Translations under genes and position numbers: made by a program | Source of the DNA: Agapetus fuscipes | Taxonomy: Eukaryota; Arthropoda; Insecta; Trichoptera; Glossosomatidae | Direction of reading: 5' to 3' | DNA: 64,000 nt | Assembly: GCA_951799405.1 (NCBI GenBank) | Contig: OX637345.1 | Coordinates: 3,906,001 to 3,970,000 of the forward strand | Notes under the pieces: generated by a model | What the model was told of the DNA's origin: nothing | Seen by the model: the letters and a program-made list of their open reading frames with translations, nothing else | Database searches by the model: none | Shown: positions 21,007-33,900 of the stretch, one piece after another | Position numbering within the stretch: the stretch's first letter is position 1 | How the letters are laid out: every line of letters starts with the position of its first letter

Positions 21007-24000
21007 TCAAAATGGAGAGTTCATCCCGAGCTTCGTCCCAAAATCCAGTCTCGCTCTTCTTTGGTAGCGCAAATTTGCTCTGAAATACAAAAACAAACAA
21101 TTACATTAAAATACTGTATTTGATTTTAAAAATGTAATTTGTTGTGTATGTTCCTTGACTTATGGGTTGGTATGCGGCTGACCACCCATGCTGTAGAAAA
21201 TGGTTCACTTTGCCAATGTCACCCTTGTTTCAGGGACAGTCGGCAAGAGTTGCAGGGTCTATGTCCATTTGAGATTTAGTTTTTATGTTGTAGGTTCACA
21301 TGCAGCATGTGCAAGCCGAACTTGTACATGTCTGTTTGTAACGGTCGGAAAGAGTTGCATGGTGTATGTTCATTTGAGATTTGGGTTTTTATGTCGTAGA
21401 TTCACATGCGGCATGTGCAATTGCGAACTTATATGTATCTGCTTGTGAAAATGCATATAATGTGAATCCCCAATGTTAAATATCTTTACAACTTTGATTA
21501 GATTAGATAAAGGGATCTTTTTGAAAGCGTGTCAAGTCTGTCGTCTTCGGCAAAAAAAGCCTAACACTATGGTGGTAGAAACCAGAGCCAAAACATCAAT
21601 AGAAGAACTGGTAAGAAGAGCTAACACAATGTTTGGAAAGTGTGCATTTGCAGTTGCTGGTCCTCTGGCCTGTAACCACCTGCCTCATTGTGTGAGAGAG
21701 CTAGAGGACCATGGAAAGTTCCGAAATGCACTGAAAACAAGCAAATTTCTGGCATCATTTGCATGAGCGCCCTTGGAGTGACTACATCACAAAACAGTGC
21801 TCTCAAGAAATCATCAACTCATCATCATCATCATAACTACATAAAGCACTTGCCCATAATTTGTATATCCAGATGTACTTAGGATGCTACAAGTCAAAAA
21901 TAATAAAATTAATAAAAATGAGCTAGAAATAGAAAATGAGCTTGAAAAGTAGAGTGCCAAAACAGGAAGTATTTAGGTCTAGAGACTGAGTAAGAAACTC
22001 ACAAATCAGATGCGTGTGCGGCGCTGAGGACATTGTTAGATGGAGTAGGAAGAGGAGACGGTTCTGGAGGGAGCATGTAGACCACATGAGCGAAAGTGGA
22101 CAGTTCATGAATGTGAGTTGAGTAAAGTATTTACAGTTGCAATGGCTTACCTGAGAGCAATGACTGGAAAGACACTGAATGATAGAGTCCGCAATGATTG
22201 GGTAATGAACGAGTGTGGTATAAAAGAGAAATGAGAATGAAAATACAAAAATACAATGAGATGGTTTGGACATCTTGAAAGAATACATAGATGATGAACG
22301 ACTAACGAAGAAAGTGTACACAGGAAATGTCAGAGGAAAGCGTGAAAGAGGAAGACCGAGGAAAGCATGGATAGACCAGATAGGTAAGATTAGGAAAAAA
22401 CAGAACCTGCAGAGTGAGAATAAGAGATGATTATGTATGAGGAAAGTGATGAATGTTGAACAGATGAAAGAGATATGCAAGGATATGAAAGTTGAGATAC
22501 ATTTGCGGAGGTAACGGCACCCCTAGTGCAACGGCGACAGGATACAATAACAGTAACAGTAGATCTAATATAAGAAGAAGAATAACTCACTTGATCTCTT
22601 GCCACTTGATGAGCTCGTTCAAGGCCAATATCATGAAAGGAGAAACGGCTGTGACGACTATGTGAGGAACTGGAACTTGGAAATGAGGAGCTTGGGAGTT
22701 GTCGGCAGTTGTTGTTGGCACAAACAGAACAACACACGAGTATAAACTCTGTAAAAGTAATCTGAAAAACAAAAAAACAATGATTATTGTTATTATTCAT
22801 TGTATAGATGTACACTGCTTACACTGAATTCAGATGACAGCTAAAGGAGGGCGCTGTTTTGATTTTAGGGCCTTCAAACTGATAAAATCAATGGGTTTTC
22901 TTTTGTTTTTCTTATTTTTTTTTTTTAAATTTGAACAATTCAGCCAACTTCACATTAAATTATCAAAAGTGACATTTTACAAGATGGCAGAGTTAGTTAG
23001 TTAAGACGTGTTGACGTTATTTTTTTTTTCATATTTCTTGACTGATAAAAAAAATTGCTAAAGTGACCATATTGTGTACCTAAATAAACCTGTGTTAAAT
23101 AAATTCAAGTGTTTGTCAAACATTGATCCGCCTTTTTGTTCTAAAAAAGGACCAAGAACAGAACAGTCACAACAATAATTATATAGCAGAAAAGAGCTCC
23201 AGTCCTTTTTTCTTTAGGATATCATTTTTTAAAATTAGGAATTATAATATTCTATATTTAATTATTTTATCATAGTCTTAACAAGTGTAGTATTGCCAGT
23301 AATAAATAATAAATCAAATCACTTACAGTATCAAAACGATGGCAACCCAGGTTCTGTTGGATGCAATATTTTTTTGCCATAGAGAATGCTCTCTGTGTAC
23401 AAAAGAACTTGATATGGTAACTGAAAGGAATAAAAGAAAACAATATGAAATTAATCTATATGATAAAAACGAAATGAGGTTCGTTGGTAACCACATAAAT
23501 CGAGAACAATTCAAGCAATTTGGCTGTTTTTCATCCTTAAACAATATTTGTAACATAGAAAAGTTTATGGCATACAAAAATGAAAAATGTCTCTGTAGAT
23601 TTTCATATTTGAGAAAAGCTGAACATTATTTTTGAATGGGTTTTTCTCATTTGTACTATTTTCTTACAGCTTTTTCTTACAACTCTTGTTTTTTTTTTTA
23701 TTAAATGATAAGTGACTTTTTCAGCTTGATTCCTTATTTAGAGTTAATTGTGTTTAAGATTCCATTGCATTTTAAAGTTATAATGCACTTTTTACCCGCT
23801 TATTTACTATTTGACTTACCTTCAATATTTGCTCTTTATTACAGTACCCATAGTACGAGTTTTTTTCACAATACTCGAAGTATTGAGTATTCGAGAAAAA
23901 TGTATGTGAACTTGAAAAGCACTTCCGGCAAAACAAATTTCGAAACTTTTTTTGCAAGAGGTGCTCTTCATTTTGTTTTTTATTTATTTAAGTTCACAAT

Positions 24001-27000
24001 AATTTAACATTTTTCTCTTCGAGTACTTAGAGTATTGCTGGAGTGAAGTTTTCCGGGATCTGTTGCCGTGGTCTGTGGGAGCTGGAGCTTCCGGACGTTT
24101 CGCCCATTTCTACGATGGGCTTCTTCAGCGTGAAGTATGATGATGATGATGAAGAAGCCCATCGTAGAAATGGGCGAAACGTCCGGAAGCTCCAGCTCCC
24201 ACAGACCACGGCAACAGATCCCGGAAAACTTTACTCCAGCATCATCAGCCGGCCGTGTAAGCCTAAATCTCTTATTCACTTAGAGTATTGTGAAAAAACT
24301 CGTACTTCGAGTACTGATTGCAAATTTCATCATCCTTTTGAACAGGTTATCTGTAACGTTCTTGCATAAAAGAAAACTTTTCACCTTCATTACATTATCC
24401 TGTCTTCAATATTCTTTCTTTATCTTACCCCTTACCCGTAAAAATAAATAGGTCCTGAATTGCCACAGCTGACACCACAAGGGGCAAGAATTTACACTAC
24501 ATGTGTAGATTAGTTGCATTTTTTAGTTGAATTGAAGATATCTCACCTATGAGTAAAGTGGTGATGAGGAAAGCAGTCTGCTGAGCCAGAATGTAGCCTT
24601 GCACATGCGCGTCACCCCACCCCCTCCACTCTAACCCGCTCCACGGGTCCAGCCCCGTCCCCGACTCCCGGTACAGCTGATTCAGCGTCGCGTCACTCAC
24701 ATTGTCGGGTAAGTCCCGATCGTACGGGACGACCCGCGGGTACACCAGGATGCACTCGGTGGCGTTATTGGCTGACACTATCTGGTTGCAGAACGTGCGC
24801 AGCATGGTGAGGTAGGAGAACAGGGCGATGAGAATGGACGGGACGAACTTGGAGCCGTAGCACCATATTACGAATACAGCCACCTGGAATAGAAACATGT
24901 GTGTTGAAGACTTTGTTGTTACCAAATCCAATTTCTCCGCCTTTGGGCAATTTTGCGCTTCTTTTTGCCAAGCTGCATCGGCAGCAGATTCACAGTAATC
25001 CTGTCCTTAGTCTCCTTCTTCTTACTATTATTGTTTTATTCTTCACGCTACCCATGATCTAGCAACAATCCCAAAAGGATTAGCTTCAGTAACATCGAAC
25101 CACTTATTTTTAGAGTCATCGGCGGCATGCCTCTGATTTAGAGGTTCTTGTTTTGTCATGAAGTTGATTTTACTTCACGGGAAAGCCTTCCACCACTTGA
25201 GAAAATATAAAGCTTTGCATGAGTGTCCATGTGCTGTTAATTAATTTCAAAGTTAATTACACTTTGAAGATTGATCCACCAATTGTTATGGGAGAACTTA
25301 CATTATTCTGAACATTTTGCTGGCCTTGTATAAATATCAGTAAAATATCAAACCGTATATAGAGGCTTACTTTGTAGTTGATGAGTCCCTGCTGCTTGTC
25401 CGTGGCCTTGGTCATGACCTTGGTGTCCACAGGGCAGCAGACCAGCGCCACGCTGATGCAGGGCACCACCACCATGCACAGCCACATCACCTGCCCCACG
25501 GAGAGCATCATAGGGAGGCACAGCATCAGGCAGCCCACCTGTGATACATAACAATCTAACATTACACCAAAACATGAAAGGGCTCGTCAAACAAGAAACA
25601 TGCGTAGTGCAGGTCAATACGGAAGCTTTAATATACAAGGATAATTTATTTAAAAGGTACACATAATTAAAGAGCGCCATTTTTGCGTGTGTCACACCTC
25701 AAGGGCCCTCTTAAATCATGGATAAGATTTTTTGTAAAGATGCATCTTTAGTGCTCCTTTAAAGATACCAACAGTTTTTGCCTTCCTCACATTAGGTAGT
25801 AACCTGTTCCACTCCATTGGGCCCGCAAACAGGAAAGCACGGTCCCCAAAATTAGTGCGTGGCTGACGGTACGGATGGAACAATTCAACCACTCCATATC
25901 CCGCAGATCTGAGCGTTTGGCGCCTCAAATCTATTAACCCTCACAATATAGAGAGAGAAAAGGATTCAAATCATGCTGAAAGAAAGGAGATGTCATTTAA
26001 CATATCCCTGGACTATGCGACACCATAAATAGTAAATAAAAAATGGATTCCCCTGGGTTTTTTTCTATTTCACAGCACTGTCAGCCCAAACACTTGGCGG
26101 TATGCTAAATGCAGTACGGTGCACTTCAGTGTCTTTTTAAACTACCTACATAATATTGTATGGAAATTATGACGCTCTGTACTGTCTTTAGCCCGGCCAG
26201 GCAACATAACATATTATATATAAAATTCTCGCACCTAAATGTTTGTGGTCGAACTCCTCCGAAACGGCTTTAAGGATCCTCATGAAATTTTGTAGGCTTA
26301 TTTGATTTGTATCAGAATCGGACAACAAGTATATTTCATACAGCCATATGATTAAGAAGAGCGTACACAGATAACATACATACGATCTGAAATTTTCACA
26401 TTTCAAATCCAACTTTTCAAGATTAAAACAAAGAGTAAACGTATCGTTCTTTCGATCATCTGCCCGTACATTTTTTTTGTGTTAAGAGATCAAGCAATGA
26501 ATATGCCAGGTGCTTTAATGAAATACATTAAATTAAGAATTTCATGATTGGTTATTTTTTCAATCTTTGTAAAAATAAAAAGTAAAAAGTATAAACTTTG
26601 TCTTATACCACTTTGATTGTTATTTTTTAATTGTTAATAGCGTTTTCAGAACACCTCCATCTTCATGTAACAAAGAATTACTATTTTTGTTTTGTTTTTA
26701 TCGGCGGTTATCATCTACAGCACTCCTTTTATCTCTTGGTCTACATCTCATTCTAACACTCTCACAATACCTATATATATTATTTTTCATTAAAAACTAA
26801 AATGTATACTTAAAATTATGTACATGGCAGAACAACGTTTGCCGGGTCAGCTAGTATATTCTATAAATTTAAAATATTCTGAGTCCATTCAATAAATCGT
26901 TGAGCTTACCTGCATAAATGTGAGGGTGCACGTTGCACTGATCCAAAACTGGGCCGAGCTCCATAGACAAAGCATGAAGTGGCGGGCCATGGTGACTAAA

Positions 27001-30000
27001 GACAGCAACGAGACATCTTCATCACGAACAAACTGAAAATATTAATTAAATTGTTGACAAAGAGGAAAAAATGTTTAAGCACAAGAAAGTCAATGGACTT
27101 ACAATAAAAAAATCCTTTGGTTTTTTTGACATCATCCATAGCAAATGAAAAATGGCTTCCCGGTAATCAGGGAATTTTGACAATTAACAGCACTGTGAAA
27201 CGTATGAGTTTGACGTTAATGCTAAATGCAGTAGGTCCTTAGTGCTTTATTGTCTTTTCAAACTACCTACTAAATTGTGTAAGTTATGACTACCAGTACT
27301 GCCTCTAGCTCAGCCAAGGTAGTTTACATTTTTCCCTACATTTGAAATGTGATGAGTCCATTTTTAGAAGAACAAAAAAAGACATTTTGACAGCACAATG
27401 AAGTCGGAACGTTTTTTGTACGGATGTTCAAAATTTGAATTTTTCTCAGCAGAGAAGTAGGGTCCAGAGCAACTAATGACAAATTATATTAGTTAGCTTT
27501 TGTCCCAGCAACCCACCATATGACTACATAACATTTTTTTGATGTTTTTAATTGTGCTGCTTTTAACCAAATAGATTTTACACAATAATTTAGACTTATA
27601 GGTTGGTATGAGGCTGACCACCCATGCTGTAAAAAATTGTTCACTTTGCCAATGTCACCCCTGTGTCAGGGAAGGTCGGCAAAAGTTGTAGGGCTTATGT
27701 TCATTTGAGGTTTGAATTTTTTTTGTAAGTACACATTCAGCATTTGTAAGCGCGAACTACACGTGTTTGTTTGTGGGCATGCATTTGAGAGCCTTAAATG
27801 TTAATATATCTCTGCAACTTAGATTATTATAGAATTCAACAATATCAAAAAAACAGCTCATCCAGCTTGGGGTGCACAGCAACTGGGTCTTGGTTGGATT
27901 CGTTCTGAGTATTCTGCTTTAAGTACATTAAAACAGTGTTGAGCAAAAAAGAATAAGCAAATTATTATTCCACCCACCTTTTTCTTCCTGTCTTCATCGT
28001 TCAAGATTGCTCCTTTGATCCTATTTGCAATCTTTGTAAGCATGAAAAGCATGTAACATTATTATCCAAAGCCATATTGAAATATATTAGTATAAGATTT
28101 ATCCCAAGGATTAGAGGATCAAAGATTCGCCTTTTGTCTTTGCAAGAATCTGCTACAGCGGTTGGTGAGTGTGCTTTTGCAGTGACAGCTAAGAGCATGG
28201 AAGCAACTGCCATCTGTGGTTTGAGAGATCCCCAACAGCGGTCACTTCAAGAATCGCAAGACTAATCTGTGTAACAGATATTTTGAGGCGCCCTTGGAGT
28301 GACAATGTTATAAAACAAAACGGGGAGTGGTGCTCAGGTTGATGCAGTCTCGGAGTCAAATACACACTAATTTTGGGGGCTGCACTTTCAGGATTGTGGA
28401 ACAGTTGGAGTGGAACAGACTACCACACCGAGTGAGGAATTCAGAATCTGTTGGCAATTGCAAAAGAGCGCACGTTTACATATAAATCTCATTCTTGATA
28501 AATAGAGGGCCCTTGAGATGACACACACACAAGAACTTCCCTCTTTTCTCATGTTATAAATTTAAAATATATTGTTACGAACGTATGATAGTATTTGTGC
28601 ATACGTGATCCTTATCACGCTGGTGGAACAACGCTCTGGTATCATCCACTATGTTTGAAAAATCAAGAACAGTCGAGAAATGTCCGTATGAACGTATATA
28701 AATGTAAGCCAATTGTGTGCAGGCGAGAGTGTTGATTATAATGTTGAGCTGTGAAGTCGAAAGCAAGAGCTAGAAATCAGTACATTGTAAATTGCGAACC
28801 AGACCGTGTAGCATAAATTCTGTTAAAACAAATAATTGCAGTTGAATTAAAAGAGAACCCCAACTAAAATCATAACAATTTTATCATTTTACTACACAGG
28901 TTTTCAATGATGAATAACTTACAGATATGGAGCAGGGAATGGAGTTGAGGACGCGAGCCAGGTCCACTGGACCAACTCCTCGATCAGGAAGCTCATAAGG
29001 AGGAACTTTCTGACATAACACGGGATACAATGGCTCCACTGCCACGCTGTGAAATACAAATAACATTTACAATAGAAAAGGTTATTACTATTAAGGAGGT
29101 TAAGTATATCAGTATCTGTGACCGAAACTATCGGGAATCTGAAATAAAAAAACCTACAATCAGTATGTCAAGAGATAAATAGATTTAAACACAATCAGCC
29201 TTATAATAAATTATTTTTGTGGTTTTTCGGGTTAGACCATGGTCTACATGCAGCGTTTTTATCTGCCGACGTTTCGCCTTCACGAGTAGAAGGGATTTTC
29301 AAGGCGAGTTATAACGGCGTGGGGATCTTCGTTGTCTCCTCGGTCGCCTGTCATTACTAACTGGTTGGAGTTTTGTTGTGTCTTGCTCATTGTCCTTCCT
29401 TTCGGGTGGGGGTTGTTTAAGGAAGGCAAGTGATGAGGTAAGACGTGCTTTTTTCCTCCTGCGTTCAATCAAGCAACAACATTTTTTGAAAAAAATCTCC
29501 CTGTAGAGGCGTATTAAATAAAGTTTCAAAAGTTAAGATAGTGTCTTTTGGCATGTCTTGCACCAGGAGATCTCATTTCCGTGAAAACCCCGAAAAAAAA
29601 ATTCACACCAAATCAATACTTTCTTTATAACCTTCGGCTAGCAAGAAAGTAAAAAAATAATACTATAAGCGCTATTGGGGTGGCAAGTGCCTAAATGGCG
29701 ACATATAGAAATTGGCCAGTTACTATTAAAAATGTGCGGGCAAACCTGGCATCGGCCTGCATGAATATCTCCATGTTGTCTTTGTTGGCTGCTGAGCCCA
29801 TCACGCAGACAACTTCATTGTAGTCTTGCATTATGGCGATCATTCTGCGTGCAGTGCTGGCCGTGCAGTCCGTGAATAGAGACACCAACAGCGGCACATT
29901 GTCCACTTGCTCTATGTGCGGCCGGATATTGTCTATGCCTCGTGGGAGCTTTGCCTGTAAAGAAATGTCAAAAGATGGTTTTCTGCACACTTTGGGTTTC

Positions 30001-30982
30001 AAAAAAGAGATGATGATGAGTTGATGACTTCTTTAAAGCGCCGTTTCGTGATGTAGTCACTCCAAGGGCGCTTGTGTAATTGATGCCAGAAATTTGTGTG
30101 TCTTCAGTGCATTTCAGGACTTCCCATGGTCCTCTGACTCTCTCACAAGATGAGGCAGGTGGTTCCAGGCCAGAGGACTAGCAATTACAAAAAGCACGCT
30201 CTCCATTGTAAAAACCTGTGAAATGAAAGAGCGTAATACCCGGTTTCTCATGTCAAAGTTGACAGGGGCGGAGTGCTCTGTGGAGTCGGTGAGGCAGGAG
30301 AGAGATCGGCAGCCATCTGGAGGAGAGCTGTCAGCTTCCTCCCAGCCACCCAGCAAGACAGAATCTTGGGACTCGGTGCCATCCAGCACCCCATCCTGAA
30401 AATAACAAGAACTTCATTACAGCTTTTTTGAGACAAATAAAGTAAATATTGAAGAATACATAATAATAGTGTTTAACTTGGACCGGTCCGTAGTCCAGTG
30501 GCAACACTTCGGACTCGTAAACGGAAGGTTGTGGATTCGGTTTGGCGGAACACAACAATATACCATTTATATTTCCAAATGTGCTCTTCGCTGCGTTGAA
30601 AAATTCATAAATCTTTACCAAAGACTGGTTACTGAAAGGTCCATCCAACCTTACAACAACTGGGTCTTGCTTGAGAATTGTCGCTTTCTACAGCGACGAC
30701 CAAGCTCGCAGAGGGCTCTTGAGGTGTGATACACACAAAAACAGTGCTCACCAAATAAATCATCCTGATATTCTTATTATTATTATTATGAACTACTGAC
30801 CATCATTCTTTACTCACATCACATCACAAAAGGTAGGTACCTGTTTATTCTGTGATATCACCGAGTCAATTCTTGTGTCGTATCTCACATGGCTGGTCTC
30901 ATTGTCAAACTTCACTGTAGTGTGGTCCAGGTTGATGGCCCCCGGAGCTGAACTGCTCAGAGCTTTTGATGATTCTAGCCCG
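21007..30982 (-). CDS. TMEM94: TMEM94 exons 16-25: C-terminal domain and membrane bundle
   Basis: Residues about 820 to 1351. Exons 17-18 carry KLPRGIDNIRPHIEQVDNVP, LFTDCTASTARRMIAIMQ and CVMGSAANKDN, which replaces the usual P-type hinge. Membrane segments are visible in exons 20 (MLCLWSSAQFWISATCT), 21 (two), 22 (VFVIWCYGSKFVPSILIALF and a second near its end), 23-24 and 24 (MILALNELI). The exon 23 acceptor is the AG after CTTTC, giving VTISSSFVHREHSLW; a nearer AG would break phase. Exon 25 (21007-21079) holds only 23 residues and the TGA. Confidence 0.9.
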
Positions 30983-33900
30983 CTTCAATAAAACACAAAC
31001 AGTTGAATAAAACAGCTCGCGTAAAAAAAAATAATCAACCACTAAAAGGCATATTAAAATATCATGTTGAAAGCACAGTTTAAATGTATCTTTTTGCAGT
31101 GGTAGTTCATAATTATAGATCATACTAGTTCGGATGTCTTCAGCTGCGTTGTTTGGTCCAAATTAGAGTACGCTGTTGAGGTATGGACACCATCATAATG
31201 AACTAGTTCCTGAGGTACCTCTTCATGAGAACGCAGGGAAACTACCCTCAGTTCATGCACCATGAGGAGTTGCTTCGGGAAACAGGATTCAGGAGCTTAG
31301 AAACTAGACGCAACAGGACTCTCATGGTGCTCACTCATGAGGCCATTAATGGTTTAATAGACAGTCCCACCCTGTTGGAGGGTTTCAGGTTGTTTGTACC
31401 CAAGTATTACAATCGGGGGCGAGGTCATGATCTATTTCATGTACCAATGAGCCGCACCGATGTCACAGCTCTCACTGTCAACCTCATTAACGAATCAAAC
31501 ATTGTCATATTTTAATGTAATTTAGACACCTTTAAAAGTATGGTGAAAGAGTTCCTCCCAGCTTGTTGGTGGCTGTGAGGGTGCACTGTAATTAGGGTAA
31601 CCTGTTGTGCACCAAAAAAAAAACGGCCCAGACTGAGATGGAGAGATGATGTGGGGATGGATAAGGCTCAGCTTCCACAAGTTGTAGACTGGAGAGCGGT
31701 GTTCGCAGTTGGAGGCAAAGGTTAAAAGAGGCCAAGGCTCGAATTGGGCTGTAGTGTCATTGAAGTAGTTGAAAAAGACAAGGGAAAAAGATTAATGGTT
31801 TAAAGCGGATTTCTGTTGACGATGAACCAAATTTGTTTTTTTTTTGCAATGTTTGAATCTGCCTTACAAGATAATTTAATCAATATTCCAATTATGTAAC
31901 ACAATATTAAACAGTATCAAAGTGAACATGGTATAATTATGAAAAACAAATCAGCCAGGTTGTTAGTAGACATGGATCATATATGCAACATGGACAACAA
32001 AAATATATTATTTGGGTGAGGATTAATAGATTATTAGTTAACTTTTTAATTATTTAGTAAACTCGATAGCTTTTTATTGCCCTTTATAAGATGTATGCCA
32101 ATATTCAACGTGGAGATAAAAAAGTAAGAATTCTCCTTAAAATGCGATGGCTATGCCCGGCTAAAGACAGTATAGAGCATCATAATAACAAGACAAAATT
32201 ATGTACCTACGTAGTTTGATAAGACACTAAAGTGCACCGTACTGCATTTACTTCCATAGTTGATTGCTTGTAATAATTCATAACCTGCCGTACCAACACC
32301 GCTTGCAGCATTTGAGCAAAAGAGGAAACAGCTGATCTTTGTTATAATCGGGAAACAGCTGATCTTTGTCCGGTCGATAGCTCAGTTGGTAGAATGCTTG
32401 CATTATATACTGAGGGCAAGGGTTCTACCCCCACCGAGGGTGTCAGAAATGATTTCCTGTTTCGGTGTTTATTTCATACCCAAATACCGGCAAGGTGTAC
32501 TCAGCCTTCACAAGAAATGAGAACCAGCTCCCTCGGTAGCTAAGAAACCCCCACTTCAACTGAAAATGGTTCGTGTGAGGCCGGTCCCCTTATCCATAAA
32601 TATAAATATGTCCCGAATTGCCACATGCCACCCCTTCATGGATAACACAGGTAAGAAGTTACACTAAATGTGTAGCTTAGTTGCGTTTTTTATACAGGTG
32701 GTAGTCCGTTCCATGCCGTGGGAGCCTTATCTGAATCAACCATTCAATCATGACTCGATGCCCTTATATAGTTTGAGTGAACGGTAGAAGTGCAGGGATA
32801 TGTGTGTAAAAATTATAGAAATGCGATTACAAGACGGGGTAGAAGAAATATTTTTATTTCACACACTGTTACTAATAAATGGTGATGGTCTAATGTTTGG
32901 AAATATTAGCTGACTTGTTGTTTCCAGGGGATGCCCGAGTGCTCTCAAGCTTTTCATTGTGTTTGAATGGGATGTTGTGATTTTTTTGATTTATATAGCG
33001 CAGTCATTCTTGGAAGCTCTTTCCATATCCCCCTATCAGCGGATATTCATGACTCGGCACATATGTCAGTGTGCCCCTTAATTGGTGAAAAATGCACACT
33101 GATGGATCGGCCTCAAGGAAATGACAATGCAGTGGCTGCAGCTAGTCACTGAAGATACTGAATATAGGTGGTTCTGGATGGGTAAAGGAAGTACAGTATG
33201 GGTATGCACACTGACTGACCTGCTCCAAGGAAACGACAGTGCAGTGGCTGCCGCTAGTCACTGGAGATACTGAGCATAGGTGGTTCTGGATGCGTAAAGT
33301 AAGTAAGTACTAATCAGTGCATGTAAACATTGAGGTTACGCACAAACCTAAGTCTGTTGTCTGGCGAGGAGTCCCTGTGATTGGTTGGCTGGGTGCAGAC
33401 GGAGGGGCGGGCAGACGCGCAAGGTGTCACCAGGTTTTGAGACGTGGTCGGCGACGATGGTCTGCCAAGATCAAATACGGATATATACGGCTTAAACTAA
33501 ACGCAGATGACAGCTAAAGTAAGGCGCTGTTATGACTTTACGGCCTTCTGTAATCTATAATCCAAGTTGCGGAGATACATTGACATTTAAGGCTCATATT
33601 TAATGCACGTCCACAGGCAGACACGTGTAAGTGTGCGCTTACACATGATGCATGTGTACTTACAAAATAAAGAACAAAATCTCAAATGAACATAAACCCT
33701 GCAACTTTTACTGACATTGGAAAAATGAACCATTTTTTCCAGTATGGGTGATCAGCCTCATACCAAACTATAAGTCAAGGGATACAAATAATAAATAGCA
33801 CTATATAAAACAAAATACCTTAATAAGAGATGTACAAAAAAAAACATTGTTTTAAGTCAGTAAGTATTTAATTCTTCTTTTATATTAGTTTGTCCTCATT

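Noticed and set aside
21118..21515. Common 250-bp repeat as an independent SINE family
   Set aside because: At three loci it is physically the 3' end of RTE-I, so 5'-truncated LINE copies explain it more simply.
22390..22815. 141-aa and overlapping minus-strand ORFs as genes
   Set aside because: They overlap TMEM94 exon 24 in the wrong frame or the antisense of an RTE fragment; the phased frame is the one ending NELIKWQEIK.
23407..23419. Alternative acceptor for TMEM94 exon 23 (AAG before TTCTTTTG)
   Set aside because: It breaks phase with exon 22; the AG after CTTTC at 23421 keeps phase and has a better pyrimidine tract.
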